Shown: piece by piece, positions 12,303-22,615 of the stretch
Layout: each line of letters opens with the position of its first letter
How positions within the stretch are numbered: the first letter of the stretch is position 1
NCBI GenBank assembly: GCA_903813345.2
Contig: CAIIXF020000011.1
Coordinates: 4,362,571-4,426,570, forward strand
Source: Owenia fusiformis
Taxonomy: Eukaryota > Annelida > Polychaeta > Sabellida > Oweniidae
Direction: 5' to 3'
DNA: 64,000 nucleotides
Translations under genes and position numbers: made by a program
Notes under the pieces: model-generated
Seen by the model: the letters and a program-made list of their open reading frames with translations, nothing else
What the model was told of the DNA's origin: nothing
The model's database searches: none

Positions 12303-14112
12303 GAAAACATGTCAAAATCTGATTGTCTCTGGTCCACTATTAATAAGATTTTGCCAAACTCTAAAGGGACCACAATTGCTGCCCTAGAGGTAGATGGTAA
12401 TACTATTGCAAATGATAAAGACATTGCCTCTGCTTTTAATATGTTTTCCTCAACAATAGGTAGCAAATTGGCGGAGAAGTTCAGCCCTGTTCAGGTAACC
12501 TCTAAGCACACCACCTGTGAGTCAAAATTCACATTCTCCCCACTTGGGTACCAAGAGGTCCAAAAACAGCTGCTGAACTTGTCGGCCAAAAAAGCAACTG
12601 GAACGGATGGTATCTCGGGAAGATTGTTAAAAATGGCAGCCCCCGAGATATCTATCCCCCTGACAACCCTTTTTAACTTTTCTCTAATGACAGGGGAAAT
12701 ACCTGATTAGTGGAGGAAGGCTTAAGTTACGCCAATCTATGAAGATGGCTCCAACTTGAATACTTCAAACTACAGACCAATATCTGTTCTACCAGTCTGT
12801 CTAAAAGTATTTGAAAAAAATGTACACAATCAAATATATACCTGACTGACAATAATATCTTAGCTGTTCATCAGCCAGGTTTCAGGCCCAAACATTCCAC
12901 TCAGACCGCACTTGTAAATGTTATATATATATACTTAACAACACCCAAAATGGGCTTTTAACGGGTGAAGTATATCTTGATTTGAAAAAAGCCTTTGACA
13001 CCGTCGATGTAAACTTAATGCTCATGAAAATGCAAAACATCGGTGTCAGAGACAAAAAATTGTCTTGGTTCAGCAGTTATCTCATTGGTCGAAGTCAATG
13101 TGTTAGTATAAATGGCAAAGTGTCATCTTCATTACCAGTCGAGTATGGAGTACCTCGGGGCTCTGTACTCGGACCTCTGCTTTTTATTCTCTACAAAAAC
13201 GACCTCCAAAATCAAATTAAAGACTCCAAAGTCATACTCTATGCAGATGACACTGCCATATTTTACCATGCCAAAGATATTCACTCTAAGTTAACAGCTG
13301 ACATGAATGTGGTACACAAATTGCTGTGCTCAAATAAATTAACATTAAATGTCAAGAAGACCAAATTCATGGTGTATGGGTCATCCCAGAAACTGTCAAA
13401 GGTAGATGAAAGTGACGACATAGTCATAAATGGAGAAAAAATTGAACAAGTCGACGCTTTCAAATATATTGGTTTGTGGTTTGATCCAACACTCACTTGG
13501 AAAACACATATAACCAAAACTTGTACAATATTGTCACAAAGGTTAGGGGTTATTGGGAGATTGAGAGATTCTCTTACCCTCAAAACAACCAAACTTTTGA
13601 CCCAATCTACCATCTCACCCATTTTTGATTATGGTGATGCTGTCATCTCTGGATGCAGCTCACAACTCTTAGATAAAATTCAGAGATTCCAAAACCGTGC
13701 TGGTAGATTGATAGTTAAATGTGCCCAACGTACACCATCTCAGGATGTTAGAAATACTCTGAAGTGGCCATCCATAAGAGAGAGGCAGGACATGCATAAC
13801 CTGACACTAATGTATAAGGTAGTGAATGGACTGGTTCCCACTTATATGCGGGACAGTTTTACTAAGGACACTCACAACTATGGTACTCGTGCTACTACTA
13901 ACAAATGTATTTTTATTAAACAAAATTGTAATAATGCAGGCACACAAACTTTTAGTCACAGAGCATCTGTTCTCTGGAACAAGTCACCTTTAGATTTAAA
14001 GGAATCTGCCTCAGTGCGATCTTTTAAAGTTCATCTAAAAAGCAATTCCTTGCTTCAATTAGTGAATAATTGTAATTTTACATGTCTTAATATGCTCAAA
14101 TGTCAAGTGTGA
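12303..14112 (+). pseudogene. LINE-A ORF2, reverse transcriptase and C-terminal domain
   Basis: Two frames, 12,309-12,710 and 12,982-14,112, carry the RT. The first has the pre-finger region (DGISGRLLKMAAPEIS, ending SLMTGEIPD with a stop at 12,708). Between them NYRPISVLPVCLKVFEK and HQPGFRPKHSTQTAL are readable across frameshifts. The second has LDLKKAFDTVD, VPRGSVLGPLLFILYKNDL and ILYADDTAIFYHAKD (catalytic YADD), then the usual CR1/L2 tail (FQNRAGRLI, SVLWNKSP). The final 376 codons are open, so the 3' part decayed less than the rest. Confidence 0.85.
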
Positions 14113-14427
14113 CAATAAATTTTAAATGCTTATTTTTATCGACTAGTCATATAGTATTTTTACACATATTAATGTACTGTTTTTACAAATTTCTAATTTT
14201 AATGTACTGTTTTTACAAATTTCTAATTTTATGATATGTATTGTCACATATTTTATTGTTAACTGTAGTGTGTATGTGTGTCTGCAGGGTTCTAATGGAG
14301 ACAAGAAAACATATGTATTTCTTATAAGTTATCCCTGAATAAATAAAATCTAAATAAAAAAATAAAAAGAAATTATTATTACGTCAAAGAGAGACTCTAT
14401 ACATTCAGATTCTAACATTTAAACAAG

Positions 14428-14748
14428 ATGAGTATGTTTCGAAGCGTTTTGTGTTTCTTGTGTGAAACCTTCATCATGTTCTGGAATGGGTCGCAGCTAG
14501 AATGTGGACATTTTGTGTGCGGAAACTGCTAACAGTGGCTACTACATCATGAAGACTCGCCGTTATAAGGAGAACGGTGGGTAGCAGGCTGTGTACAATG
14601 TCGAGAAGAGGTAAAGGCAGACGAGAACACGTGTCCTGAATGTTTGTGTCATGTGGACTACAAAGGACAAGAGCACAGATGTCCATGCTGTTTTTTATGC
14701 ACTACGAAAGAAACAGAAAACTACAAACACGAATGCCCGACCGTATAA
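14428..14748 (+). pseudogene. RING-type zinc protein, copy 1 (two in-frame stops)
   Basis: From ATG 14,428 a single frame runs to the stop at 14,746 and is interrupted only by TAA at 14,530 and 14,566. The visible pairs are CFLC, then ECGHFVCGNC, then CVQC, CPEC, CPCC and CTTK...HECP. This is a RING-like C3HC4 pattern followed by extra Cys pairs. RING domains usually act as ubiquitin E3 ligases. A second copy at 29,728 has a GGA codon changed to TGA at the CGH motif and a one-base loss later, so the two copies carry different lesions. LINE-A ends only 58 bases upstream, and the shared upstream block starts at about 14,371, suggesting that LINE-A cut away the promoter. Confidence 0.65.
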
Positions 14749-14864
14749 TTCAACCGAACAAACCACGGCCCTTTTTAGGGCCACCCTACTCTCCCGAAAG
14801 AGACATTAATTTATGAATGATAATTGAAAATGCTTCGTTCTGGTTATATTTTATTATAAATATG

Positions 14865-14975
14865 AGCAAGGTCGCAGGAAAAGGGGTCTTATCACAGATT
14901 TTTCTTTTTTCAATATTTTGATTTTTTTGTTCATCTTACAAAGTACAAGGAGACCTTTCAAATGAGCCATGGCTT
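14865..14975. repeat. Dispersed intergenic block, copy 1 of 3
   Basis: The block AGGAAAAGGGGTCTTATCAC followed by TTTTTTCAATATTTTGAT and ACCTTTCAAATGAGCCATGG recurs at 30,880-30,990 and, more diverged, at 22,236-22,345. In each place it follows the end of one of the element-type genes, so it looks like a shared 3' flank. Confidence 0.8.
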
Positions 14976-14979
14976 ATCA

Positions 14980-16995
14980 CTGTCATTTGATGGGGTAAAC
15001 AATACAGACAATCAACCTATCGGAAAGGCCAGTAAATCCTCCAGTGCTTGCGGGAGAAAGAAGGAGAAGGATGTCGGCGACCAGTCTTGTGTATCTCCTG
15101 TCCCGTCTATCAAGAAGAGGAGGACAAGGTCACCAATTCGGTTTCGAAAGGATTCTCCTCTTTGCAAGATAGATGGGAGGAATATTAGCGACTGGCTCGC
15201 TAAATCCTCCGAATTCGTTCATGCCTGCGGAACTGACCAGTCAGCAGTCTCCCCTAAACAGGGCAAACAAGATAAAATGGTATGTATCATTATATAGTTT
15301 CTTCCTAGCGTTTTAATATAATTTATAAGTGGTATTTACAAAGGTAATTACATAATTCATGTAATAATGATAAAAAATCAAATGAATATTGATAAGTGCT
15401 CAGCCTATAAGAAATGATAAAATCAATAAATCGATCGATTTATATTGTTAATTAGAAAACTTGTCTATTGATATGATGTTCATTCATCGGTGTGAAAAGA
15501 TATTTTTTTGAAAATGAACAAATACTAAAAGACGATTTATTCGAATATCCACAGATGTATGTTAGACTTTTATTAAAAATATGTTGATTCATTTTTTAGG
15601 ACGCTTATCAATCACCAATCGTTCCAAGGAGAGTAGCTCAAACCCCCGACCCCGCGGAGCAAGTTGTTCCCAGCATTCCAAAGGTATCATATTAACTTTT
15701 ATACTAGATATTTAATTTAGAAAAATATAAAAGTATTTGCTGATAATGTTGTATGATAAATTTATTCTCAAAAAAAAGACAAACAAACAAACAAACAAAC
15801 AAACAAACAGATAAATAAACAAATAAAACAATTTGATAAATCAAAATCTAAACTCGAACTGATCTATCAATAGAGAAGTCACGTGAGCAAATATACATAG
15901 ATGATTTATGAGTTTCTCTCCTTAAATTAAAGTCAATTTATTCACATAAATATATGTTTCAGTGTAAAATAATAAGGACGAATTTCGAATCCTCTGCCTC
16001 CTCGTCAATGTCATCATCGAGCTCAATGTCACCATCGATTACAGATTAACAGATGATAAATGTAAGTGGATCCCTATATTCTTGTGTAAAAAATCTCTGG
16101 TTGTGTATTGCACTTTATTTATTTATTTATTTATTTGATTTTATCTCTTCATGTACGACAGTAACAAAGAAAATCAAAGAAGCAATGTCAAAATAAAGAA
16201 AGATAATGTTCGTTAATTATTTAAAAATAAATAAATAATAATAATAATAATTTTGGAGTGAACATCAATTTTGAAAACAGGAGAAGGGATACAAGTCCCA
16301 TCAATTTAAGGTTGATTTTACTTTAAATATGATATAATATAATAGCTGAACTTTTACATTCATGACATTTCCTTTTTTTCATTTAGGAACTAGACGCCGT
16401 AATGACTGGAATCAAAAGGTTGCCGAAAACGCCAGCAACTGCCCTTGATTTGACCACGAAGTCAGCTACACTTGGAGCGGCCCCTATTGACGAAGTCCCC
16501 TCTATAACAGATCCTGATCAATACGCCGTCGCGCCCTCTATAACAAAACCTTGTGATATCAATGATCCATTCAAAGTGGAACCTAATGATATTGACAACG
16601 CTCCCTCAACGTCCCATCCTGCTCGAAGCGACGATGCCCCCTCTATAACAGACCCTGATCAAAGCGCCGACGCGCCCTCTATAACAGAACCTTGTGATAT
16701 CAATGATTCAATCAAAGTGGAACCTAATGATATTGACAACGCTCCCTCAACGTCCCATCCTGGTCGAAGCGACGATGCCCCCTCTATACCAAAGCCTGGT
16801 CTTAGCAAGGACGCCCCCTCTATAACAAAACTTGATCGAAGCGAAGACGCTCTCTCTATAACAGAACATGGTCAAAGCGACGATGAGTTCCCTACAGCAG
16901 AGCCTGATGGGACCATTGAAGATGGCCGATTAGCTCAGCTAATCACGCTAGAGAAGCTTAAGGCTATAAACAAAATGTTGGACAATTTTAAGTAA
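14980..16995 (+). pseudogene. C-terminal part of a PC4-family gene, four exons, repeat-bearing last exon
   Basis: Exons: 14,980-15,279, 15,600-15,683, 15,963-16,061 and 16,387-16,995, all phase 0 with good GT..AG sites. The first contains SSACGRKKEKD, KKRRTRSPIRF and NISDWLAKSSEF, matching the exon at 36,540-36,705. The third carries an in-frame TAA at 16,047, so the reading is broken unless splicing differs. The last exon has two 47-residue repeats (DAPSITDPDQ ... EPNDIDNAPSTSHP) plus shorter SIT-type units, and ends in EKLKAINKMLDNF, also found at 40,140. The ATG at 14,962 (MSHGLS) belongs to the dispersed intergenic block and not to this gene. The N-terminal PC4-like domain is missing, so this is a truncated copy joined to foreign upstream sequence. 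Confidence 0.6.
15777..15830. repeat. AAAC/AAAT microsatellite in an intron
   Basis: (ACAA)n followed by ATAAACAAATAAA lies within the second intron of the gene above. TTTA and ATA runs in the next intron (16,110-16,135 and 16,225-16,250) are similar simple repeats. Confidence 0.9.
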
Positions 16996-17039
16996 TATCC
17001 AATAATCAATAATATCTAATTTAATACCTTCTATTCAAT

Positions 17040-17990
17040 TCGTACACTTTCTTCTAACTATTTTGACTGATTTTGAGTCCTGTTATGTAAATAGTAATAA
17101 TATTGTAATAATCCAAATGTTTTGTATTCAGTAATATCTAATTTAATACATTCTATTCAATTCGTACACTTTCTTCTAACTATTTGGACAGATTTTGAGT
17201 CCTGTTATGTAAATAGTAATAATATTGTAATAATCCTAATGTTATGTCATTTTAATGTGAATTCGAATGTAAATAAAGATACGATAACAATATGTACACA
17301 AATTATTTTTATTTATGTTTTTTACTATTGCACTACGTGTTTTGATACAATCACGTATTACACACGTTTTCAAAGGAGTTGCTATATACAGTATATTAGA
17401 ATTGTTATGTCACAACCTAAAAGTTGTGACATACTGACAAGAGAACATTTTTTGTTTTGTTTTGTTTGTTGTTTCGGTTTATACTAGACATCAATCACTT
17501 GTAGTTAAATCTTCAAATATAATGTCACTCTGACTTTGATTAGATCGTAAACCATGGTATTCAAATTAACTTAAGAAGGATAAATCTGAACGTTAACCTT
17601 ATCAAACACCACCCTTCAAAAGTTTGGCGACCGACCTTACCTCTCACATTGATTCACTAACTAAAGTCTCTTTATATTTGAATTTTACTTACATAACCTG
17701 AAATGAATATATAAAAAATGCTTATGATATGGATGGGAAATTTATCTAGACTTAATTTTCATAACCTCCGAATTGGTCCCCAATTTCTAGTCTCAATTAC
17801 AATAGACAAAAATATTTCCTTCATTTCCGTGAAAACAAATGGAAAAATACATTGTTAACGTTACAATAAAACTTCAAAGTTATTTCACCGTTTGTGCTAT
17901 TTCATTGGGACTTCCGAAATAAAATTTGCCTTGATAGCTGGGATTGATTTTTTTCCTATTTTCTCCCTACAGGACTTGTACCCCCCCCCC
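17040..17990. repeat. 3' flank shared with 40,200-41,000
   Basis: After the stop codon, about 0.9 kb (AAATAAAGATACG..AACAATATGTACA, then ACAAGAGA.CATTTT.TGTTTTG and so on) aligns in order with 40,290-41,000, fading with distance. An earlier segment is also doubled in tandem (17,005-17,095 and 17,130-17,225). AATAAA at about 17,272 is a possible poly(A) signal. It ends in a C-run at 17,980-17,997. Confidence 0.75.
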
Positions 17991-17998
17991 CCCCCCTT

Positions 17999-18165
17999 AG
18001 ATAAATGCTACGTTCAAAAGGTGGAATCTTCCCTCACCAAGAACAGGAGGAAGTAGAGAAGGAAAATAAAAAACGAACTGAAAATGGAATGGCAACCGTT
18101 AGTACTGAAAAGCCCTTCTTTTTGGATTTCGAGTCCTGCATATCTCCAACGGGAATTAGCGATTA
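17999..18165 (+). pseudogene. Fragment of a protein-primed DNA polymerase B (zinc region to ExoI)
   Basis: This matches the exon at 41,253-41,514: KCYVQKVESSLTKN, KMEWQPLVL and, after a frameshift, FFLDFES. The last is the ExoI-type Asp-x-Glu signature of family-B polymerases of Polinton/adintovirus type, where the Cys/His region before it ends in HxCY. Homology begins abruptly at the end of an 18-base C-run, so the exon start and its acceptor are lost. A stop at about 18,052 and the frameshift make it non-functional. It stands about 1 kb downstream of the PC4-family last exon, the same order as at 40.2-41.5 kb. Confidence 0.65.
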
Positions 18166-19410
18166 GAAGTTGAATGAGAGCTCAAGCATTTCAGGCTTTT
18201 ATAATTCCTCACGTTTCCCATAACCAAAGATTACAACAGACTATTATAGGTGTTTAATAATCTTCACTTTGAGGACATGATAGCGTAATAAGTAATTCCG
18301 ACCAACTAAAAACAAAACACAGTAGTTGTATGTAAGGTCAAAACCATTATATTTTACCTTCCAACAAAATAAATGCACAAGATTAGACAACATTTTGCAA
18401 TACCGCCTCTGGTGTAAAATGTCATATTGTGTAAATGCCATATTATGCGAAATGCCATATTGTACTTTACTATATAATACGAAATACTTATTATTTGCAT
18501 TTGTATTTCTTTATATTTGAGTAACTCATTGCAATGAATATATTGCATTTGTATATTTGTTTGGCAGTTGGTGTCTGTAACAAATGGCAGGTGTTGACAT
18601 TTTGCATGTGAATGCCTTGTCTTATAATGTAGCCAACTGCAATGGATGTTTTAAAACGGATACAGTTAACTTATACATTTCTTGGCATCAATTCAAATCA
18701 TATGCTAATTTTAAATGAAAATGTTTTTTTCATGTTTTACCACTCATAAATGCCATAATGTCTCGATGTCACATTCAGGAAAATATGGCTATCAACAAGT
18801 TTTGAATTCTTACAATCCTGGAAGTTGTACATGTAAGCATACACATCTGTCAGTTCAGTTTATGTGTAAAAGTTAATCCTCTGAGCCTTAATACCTGATG
18901 CATGAAATATTATGGATGAGTTACATAATATGTACTTGCATGTGCTATTTAGGTTAATGTTGTGCTGTTTCACCAGATTTGACTGACATCTTTAAATAAC
19001 AACAAATTGATTTGATGATCAGACAGCAAAAAACATATTAAGTGGCCAACACAAAAGAATGTTATATGATAGGCATTCTAGGGATTAAGGAATGCATTCA
19101 GCTTACATAATTTGAGAAATTATTGGCATACGTAAAACCTATTTAAAACAGCATTTATCGTATTCAAAAGCGTTGAGCATCATTGATTCCCGGCCCTCTG
19201 AAGTTTGAAAAATAAAAATACCTGGGTGTTAATCCATGGATTATCTTTGAAAATGAGAAATATATTTTTGGATTACATGGTGTAATCTTAAAGTAAACAA
19301 AATGTTTTAAAGTGTATTGATGTTTTTTGGAAGAAAAACATAAGCGAAATTCATGAAAAAAATCCCCCGATTCATTCTACAAACAATTCGCCCCCCTTTC
19401 CTGGCTAAAA
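18166..19410. other. No gene seen
   Basis: AT-rich sequence with only short open frames on both strands and no recognisable domain or repeat structure, apart from the phrase CTCATTGCAATGAATA at 18,524, which recurs at 20,208. Confidence 0.5.
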
Positions 19411-19412
19411 TA

Positions 19413-19813
19413 GGCGCGCAGTTTGTGCTTTATTTCCTTTTAATCTCCTGATTATCTGTTTTATCTCGAAATATTTTGAACTATACATGATAAATGCTTA
19501 AGGAATTAAATATAAAACGAGTCTGAAGTATCTATCATTTATATTTAAGGTGCTAGATCAATTTACGTATAAATTCCCTTTAAATCTGTGACGAAAATGC
19601 CATTAATCTGCTTATGTTTTAAAACTTCGATCCATTTGTACATAGTTTTTGCTAGTATTTGCAAGATTCGTATATTCGCCATAGAATGAACGTATTAAAC
19701 AAGAAAACAATGCAGGATAAATGTCTAAAAATTACGTTTCAAAATTCAGACTCCAACTTGAATGATGCAATGTTGTTAGGCACGCAGTTTGTGATCGAAA
19801 CAAACTGCGCGCC
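19413..19813. mobile_element. 401-bp MITE with GGCGCGCAGTTTGT ends and TA duplication
   Basis: The left end GGCGCGCAGTTTGT is a perfect inverted copy of the right end ACAAACTGCGCGCC, and TA flanks both sides (19,411-19,412 and 19,814-19,815). Next to the right end further copies of the end motif (TAGGCACGCAGTTTGT inside, TAGGCGCGCAG outside) form a hairpin-rich edge. A TA target is used by mariner-like and several other DNA transposons. Confidence 0.75.
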
Positions 19814-20119
19814 TAAGTAGGCGCGCAGCTTGACATGGGCTCCGTGAAATAATTGCAACATTGAAAGTGCAACTTATCAACGTACACGTCTCCCGACGAG
19901 TGACACGTGTTGGTATAAACTATCCAATGTTGCACATAGAACGCATACATAATACAAAAGAATGCTGGGATTGAAATTATATCGTAGTGTAAGCCGATTT
20001 ACTGACTGAATTACTCAGTTGGAGTAACATTCCCGGGGAAACTTTCCCGGGGACAGATAACTATTCCCTCTATTGACTAAACTAGGTACTATAGTTCACT
20101 CCACCTTTTGAAAATAAGT

Positions 20120-20310
20120 AACTCATATATATAAGTAAAAATAAGAAGAACTACTATATATAAGAAGAAGAAGAAGTATATATAAAATGTTTATTTAAGG
20201 TTTGGCACTCATTGCAATGAATACGGTTCATAGGCATACCACAAATTATTTATTATTATATCATAAATATATAATAATAAAAAGAAGTACTATATATATA
20301 CATTGTTATA
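20120..20310. repeat. AAG/TA simple repeats and AT hairpin
   Basis: AAGAAGAAGAAGAAG at 20,161 lies between TATATA tracts, and TTATTATTATAT..ATATATAATAATAA at about 20,248-20,282 can fold back on itself. No gene is visible between the MITE and the promoter at 20,711. CCCGGGGAAACTTTCCCGGGG at about 20,032 is a small palindrome. Confidence 0.6.
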
Positions 20311-20321
20311 ATTGATCTTTA

Positions 20322-20400
20322 AAGTCCAGTGTCTCATAAGCCGACATCGGCTGGTGGTTTTATAGAACATGTATTTAATTGTACCAATTAATGTAAACCA
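20322..20400 (+). repeat. 3' fragment of a LINE related to LINE-B
   Basis: GTCTCATAAGCCGACATCGG followed by CTGG matches the hairpin-bearing 3' UTR of LINE-B (GTCTCTCATAAGCCGGTGCC at 12,153), including the TTTTAT and ACATGTA.TT that follow. No coding part remains. Confidence 0.55.
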
Positions 20401-20710
20401 GTGCTACATGTTATGATGTATAGATATGTATTTGTAATCACTGCAAATTGGTATGTCATCCCTTTTAATGCCCATAAATTGTATTCCCAGCAAACAAGTT
20501 TTTGGGATTTTGCCAGGACGCAAAACAAAGAATTTACTTCTTATGACCTTAACATTTCATCGATCGAACATAAAACATGCATAAAACTCGCATAACTGAA
20601 TTCAATATGTTTCACGTTTATTTGTGAAGCGGCATGATAGGTGTTGAATTAAGTGAATCATTGACCCGTGTTTCTGAGTTTTTTCAAAATCTGAGGATGT
20701 CGTTTTTTCA

Positions 20711-20785
20711 CCATCTGAAGATGTCGTTTTTCCACCATTTATGACGTCATTTTTTCAGCATTTAATAAAATTTCCTATATAATCA
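20711..20785 (+). promoter_or_regulatory. CRE plus TATA promoter module (plus strand)
   Basis: CATCTGAAGATGTCG, then CCACCATTTATGACGTCA (CRE-like TGACGTCA at 20,742-20,749), then TATATAAT at 20,777, 54 bases before ATG 20,831. The same module, inverted, drives the minus-strand gene at 26,952. A weaker repeat of the ATGTCGTTTTTTCACC phrase lies just upstream (20,697). Confidence 0.7.
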
Positions 20786-20830
20786 TCAATCAAGCTCTTT
20801 GCTTTACAATATCAGAATTATACTTCAAAA

Positions 20831-22188
20831 ATGGAATCACTGGCCGTGTTCGCATTAGCTGTGGAAATATATCTTAAAATCGTACGGAAACCAAATGGTA
20901 AAATAGCTTCTTTTCTATGCAACGACAGGCTATCTGAGACGGGATTCGCCTTATCTAGGTCGTTTCTGAAACGATTGAAGAGGAGAAAAACTGAATTGAA
21001 AGAATGGGGAATGACGGCGTTCGGTAAAGAATCATCAGGGTTTCTGTGATGAAAGTTATAGATGGACTATTTTTCATAAGCTTTTCGAGAGGACAAATAA
21101 GGATTGAGAAGTTTGCTAAAAAGTCGACTTGCTTTAGCATTAGTGAAATTGCTTGGTAAGTTTATATAGAAATAGGATTAAAATAGTTTAGACTTTATAT
21201 AATTTCACGCTAAAAAGTAACCTCCATCATATAAGATAAACAAAACAAACATTTTATTTATCAATTCGTGATCTAGTAAGATAAAACTTATTTAATGCAT
21301 GTGTATATTTGTCTCATTGTTTTTGACCAATTTTATTTTAAGGTTTGAACTACTTCAAAAACTACCAGGGATTATTTCCACCTGTTTGACATATATCAAG
21401 AAAAGTCAACCATGTACTTTCACCGAGTTATGTAGAATTAAGTATGACGAGGAATGCGTTCGTTTCTCCATATGGAATACAGATATGTCGCAAATGAGAT
21501 CTGAGTGTCAAAAAGTTAATTTCAAAAACGTCACAATCGAGATGTTTCCCATGGAAACACCAACGTGGAGAAGCATTGCTAATCATTCATTCGCCTACAT
21601 TGTAACCAATGAAGTAGAACGATTAGCCTTGCATAGGTAAGTATTATTTTCAACAGTGATAATGCATATGATCTAAAAGTAATAATAATTTCGAGCACTA
21701 GTCTTATCCTAGTCTTATTCTTTTCAACAGTGGTATAGATCTAAGAGTAAAAATAACTATTTCGAGCACTAGTCTTATCCTAGTTTTATCATGAAGTTTA
21801 GAAAATTATAAGCGCGGTATTTCTAATTGTTCTTATAACTTTAAATGCAATGTTCACACTCGACTAGTTGAAAGAGGGATGAATTCTTAGAGCGTGTTTA
21901 TAATTGTTTTCTAGATATGACTTACCGAATGGAGGAACATTCGATCTTGAAAAGGGACTCACTGAATTGACGAACGATGCTCTAAAGAACATTGAATTCG
22001 ACGCCTTAATTGAACTTGCTACGAACGTTTGTGAGTTTTTTAAGATTGATTGGAGTAAAATAGAGAGTGATGAAATGGATGGACACTTTCAATTGTTGAA
22101 CTCAGATGAACACCTTTGGAAACGATACGCCATTCCAGTAACGGAGTATGCAGTCGTATTTCAATCCGTGATTGGACAGTTCTGTTAA
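20831..22188 (+). CDS. Three-exon gene with PC4-like N-terminal domain
   Basis: Exon 1 runs from ATG 20,831 to about 21,039, exon 2 is 21,343-21,636 and exon 3 is 21,915-22,188. Exon 1 reads like a PC4/p15 core: VEIYLKIVRKPNGKI (strands), then TGFALSRSFLKRLKRRKTEL, resembling the PC4 G-I-S-L...W..L helix. PC4 domains bind single-stranded DNA and act as transcription coactivators. Exon 2 is Cys-rich with MFPMETPTWRSIANHSF. Exon 3 is acidic and ends at the stop 22,186. The exon 2/3 junction is well supported (TAG/GTAAGT; TTTCTAG). The exon 1 donor (TCAGG/GTTTCT) keeps phase but is weak; a stronger GTAAAG site is out of phase. A duplicate of exon 2 lies at 3,870. Frames are otherwise open, so it may be functional. 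Confidence 0.55.
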
Positions 22189-22235
22189 AAATTGGACATT
22201 TGACTTATCTTATCTTTATATAGTTATTTTAGCCA

Positions 22236-22370
22236 GGTAATAGGAAAAGGGGTCTTATCACCGATTTTTCAATATTTTGATTTTATTTTTATCTTAAACA
22301 GCACAAAGAAACCTTTCATATGGACCATGTCTAATGTCTTAACAATTTTTCCTTGCAGATATAGACCAAA
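22236..22370. repeat. Dispersed intergenic block, copy 2 of 3
   Basis: GGAAAAGGGGTCTTATCACC through CTTGCAGATATAGACCAAAAAGATG; it shares the LTAACAATTTTCCCTTGCAGATATA-type end with the copy at 30,985 rather than with the 14.9-kb copy, which breaks off earlier. It again follows a stop codon of an element-type gene. Confidence 0.75.
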
Positions 22371-22562
22371 AAGATGGATTTGAATTTAGCACATTTTTCC
22401 TCTTAATCTTGGTCTCATTTTTAGCTCTGTAACATAATTTTAATTTTTGTGATAAGACCGGTTTTCATATGGCAAGCCGCATATATATTATATATGTTTA
22501 TTTACGTTAATCGGTGATTGGTCAGTTGAGATAATAAGTGAACATTTGTCTTATGTTAACTT

Positions 22563-22575
22563 TATATAAATATAT
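22563..22575 (+). promoter_or_regulatory. TATA box of the zinc-finger gene
   Basis: TATATAAATATATA stands about 50 bases upstream of ATG 22,616, the same TATA-to-ATG distance as at 20,831. It supports ATG 22,616 over the earlier in-frame ATG at 22,538, which would lie upstream of the TATA box. Confidence 0.5.
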
Positions 22576-22615
22576 ACATTATATTCGTCAACCTCTAACA
22601 TCTATTTGTTTGGAA

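Larger units (their letters stand above)
4560..14370 (+). mobile_element. LINE-A: decayed CR1/L2-like non-LTR retrotransposon, interrupted twice
   Basis: ORF1 pieces (4,651-5,150 and 6,546-7,690), an endonuclease start (7,773-8,090), a reverse transcriptase (12,303-14,112) and an A-rich 3' tail ending near 14,370 lie in order on the plus strand. The SGNH-esterase ORF1 and the RT signature (VPRGSVLGPLLF, YADDTAIF) are typical of the CR1/L2 group. It is broken by a 1.4-kb insertion in ORF1 and by LINE-B in ORF2. A 31-bp unit is tandemly doubled in the 3' UTR near 14,169-14,230. The 5' end is not defined. Confidence 0.85.

Noticed and set aside
14474-14686. Minus-strand ORF
   Set aside because: It is antisense to the RING copy, whose Cys/His pairs on the plus strand are conserved in the second copy.
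22538-22615. Earlier ATG (22,538) as start of the zinc-finger gene
   Set aside because: It lies upstream of the TATA box at 22,563; ATG 22,616 follows the box at the same distance as in a neighbouring gene.
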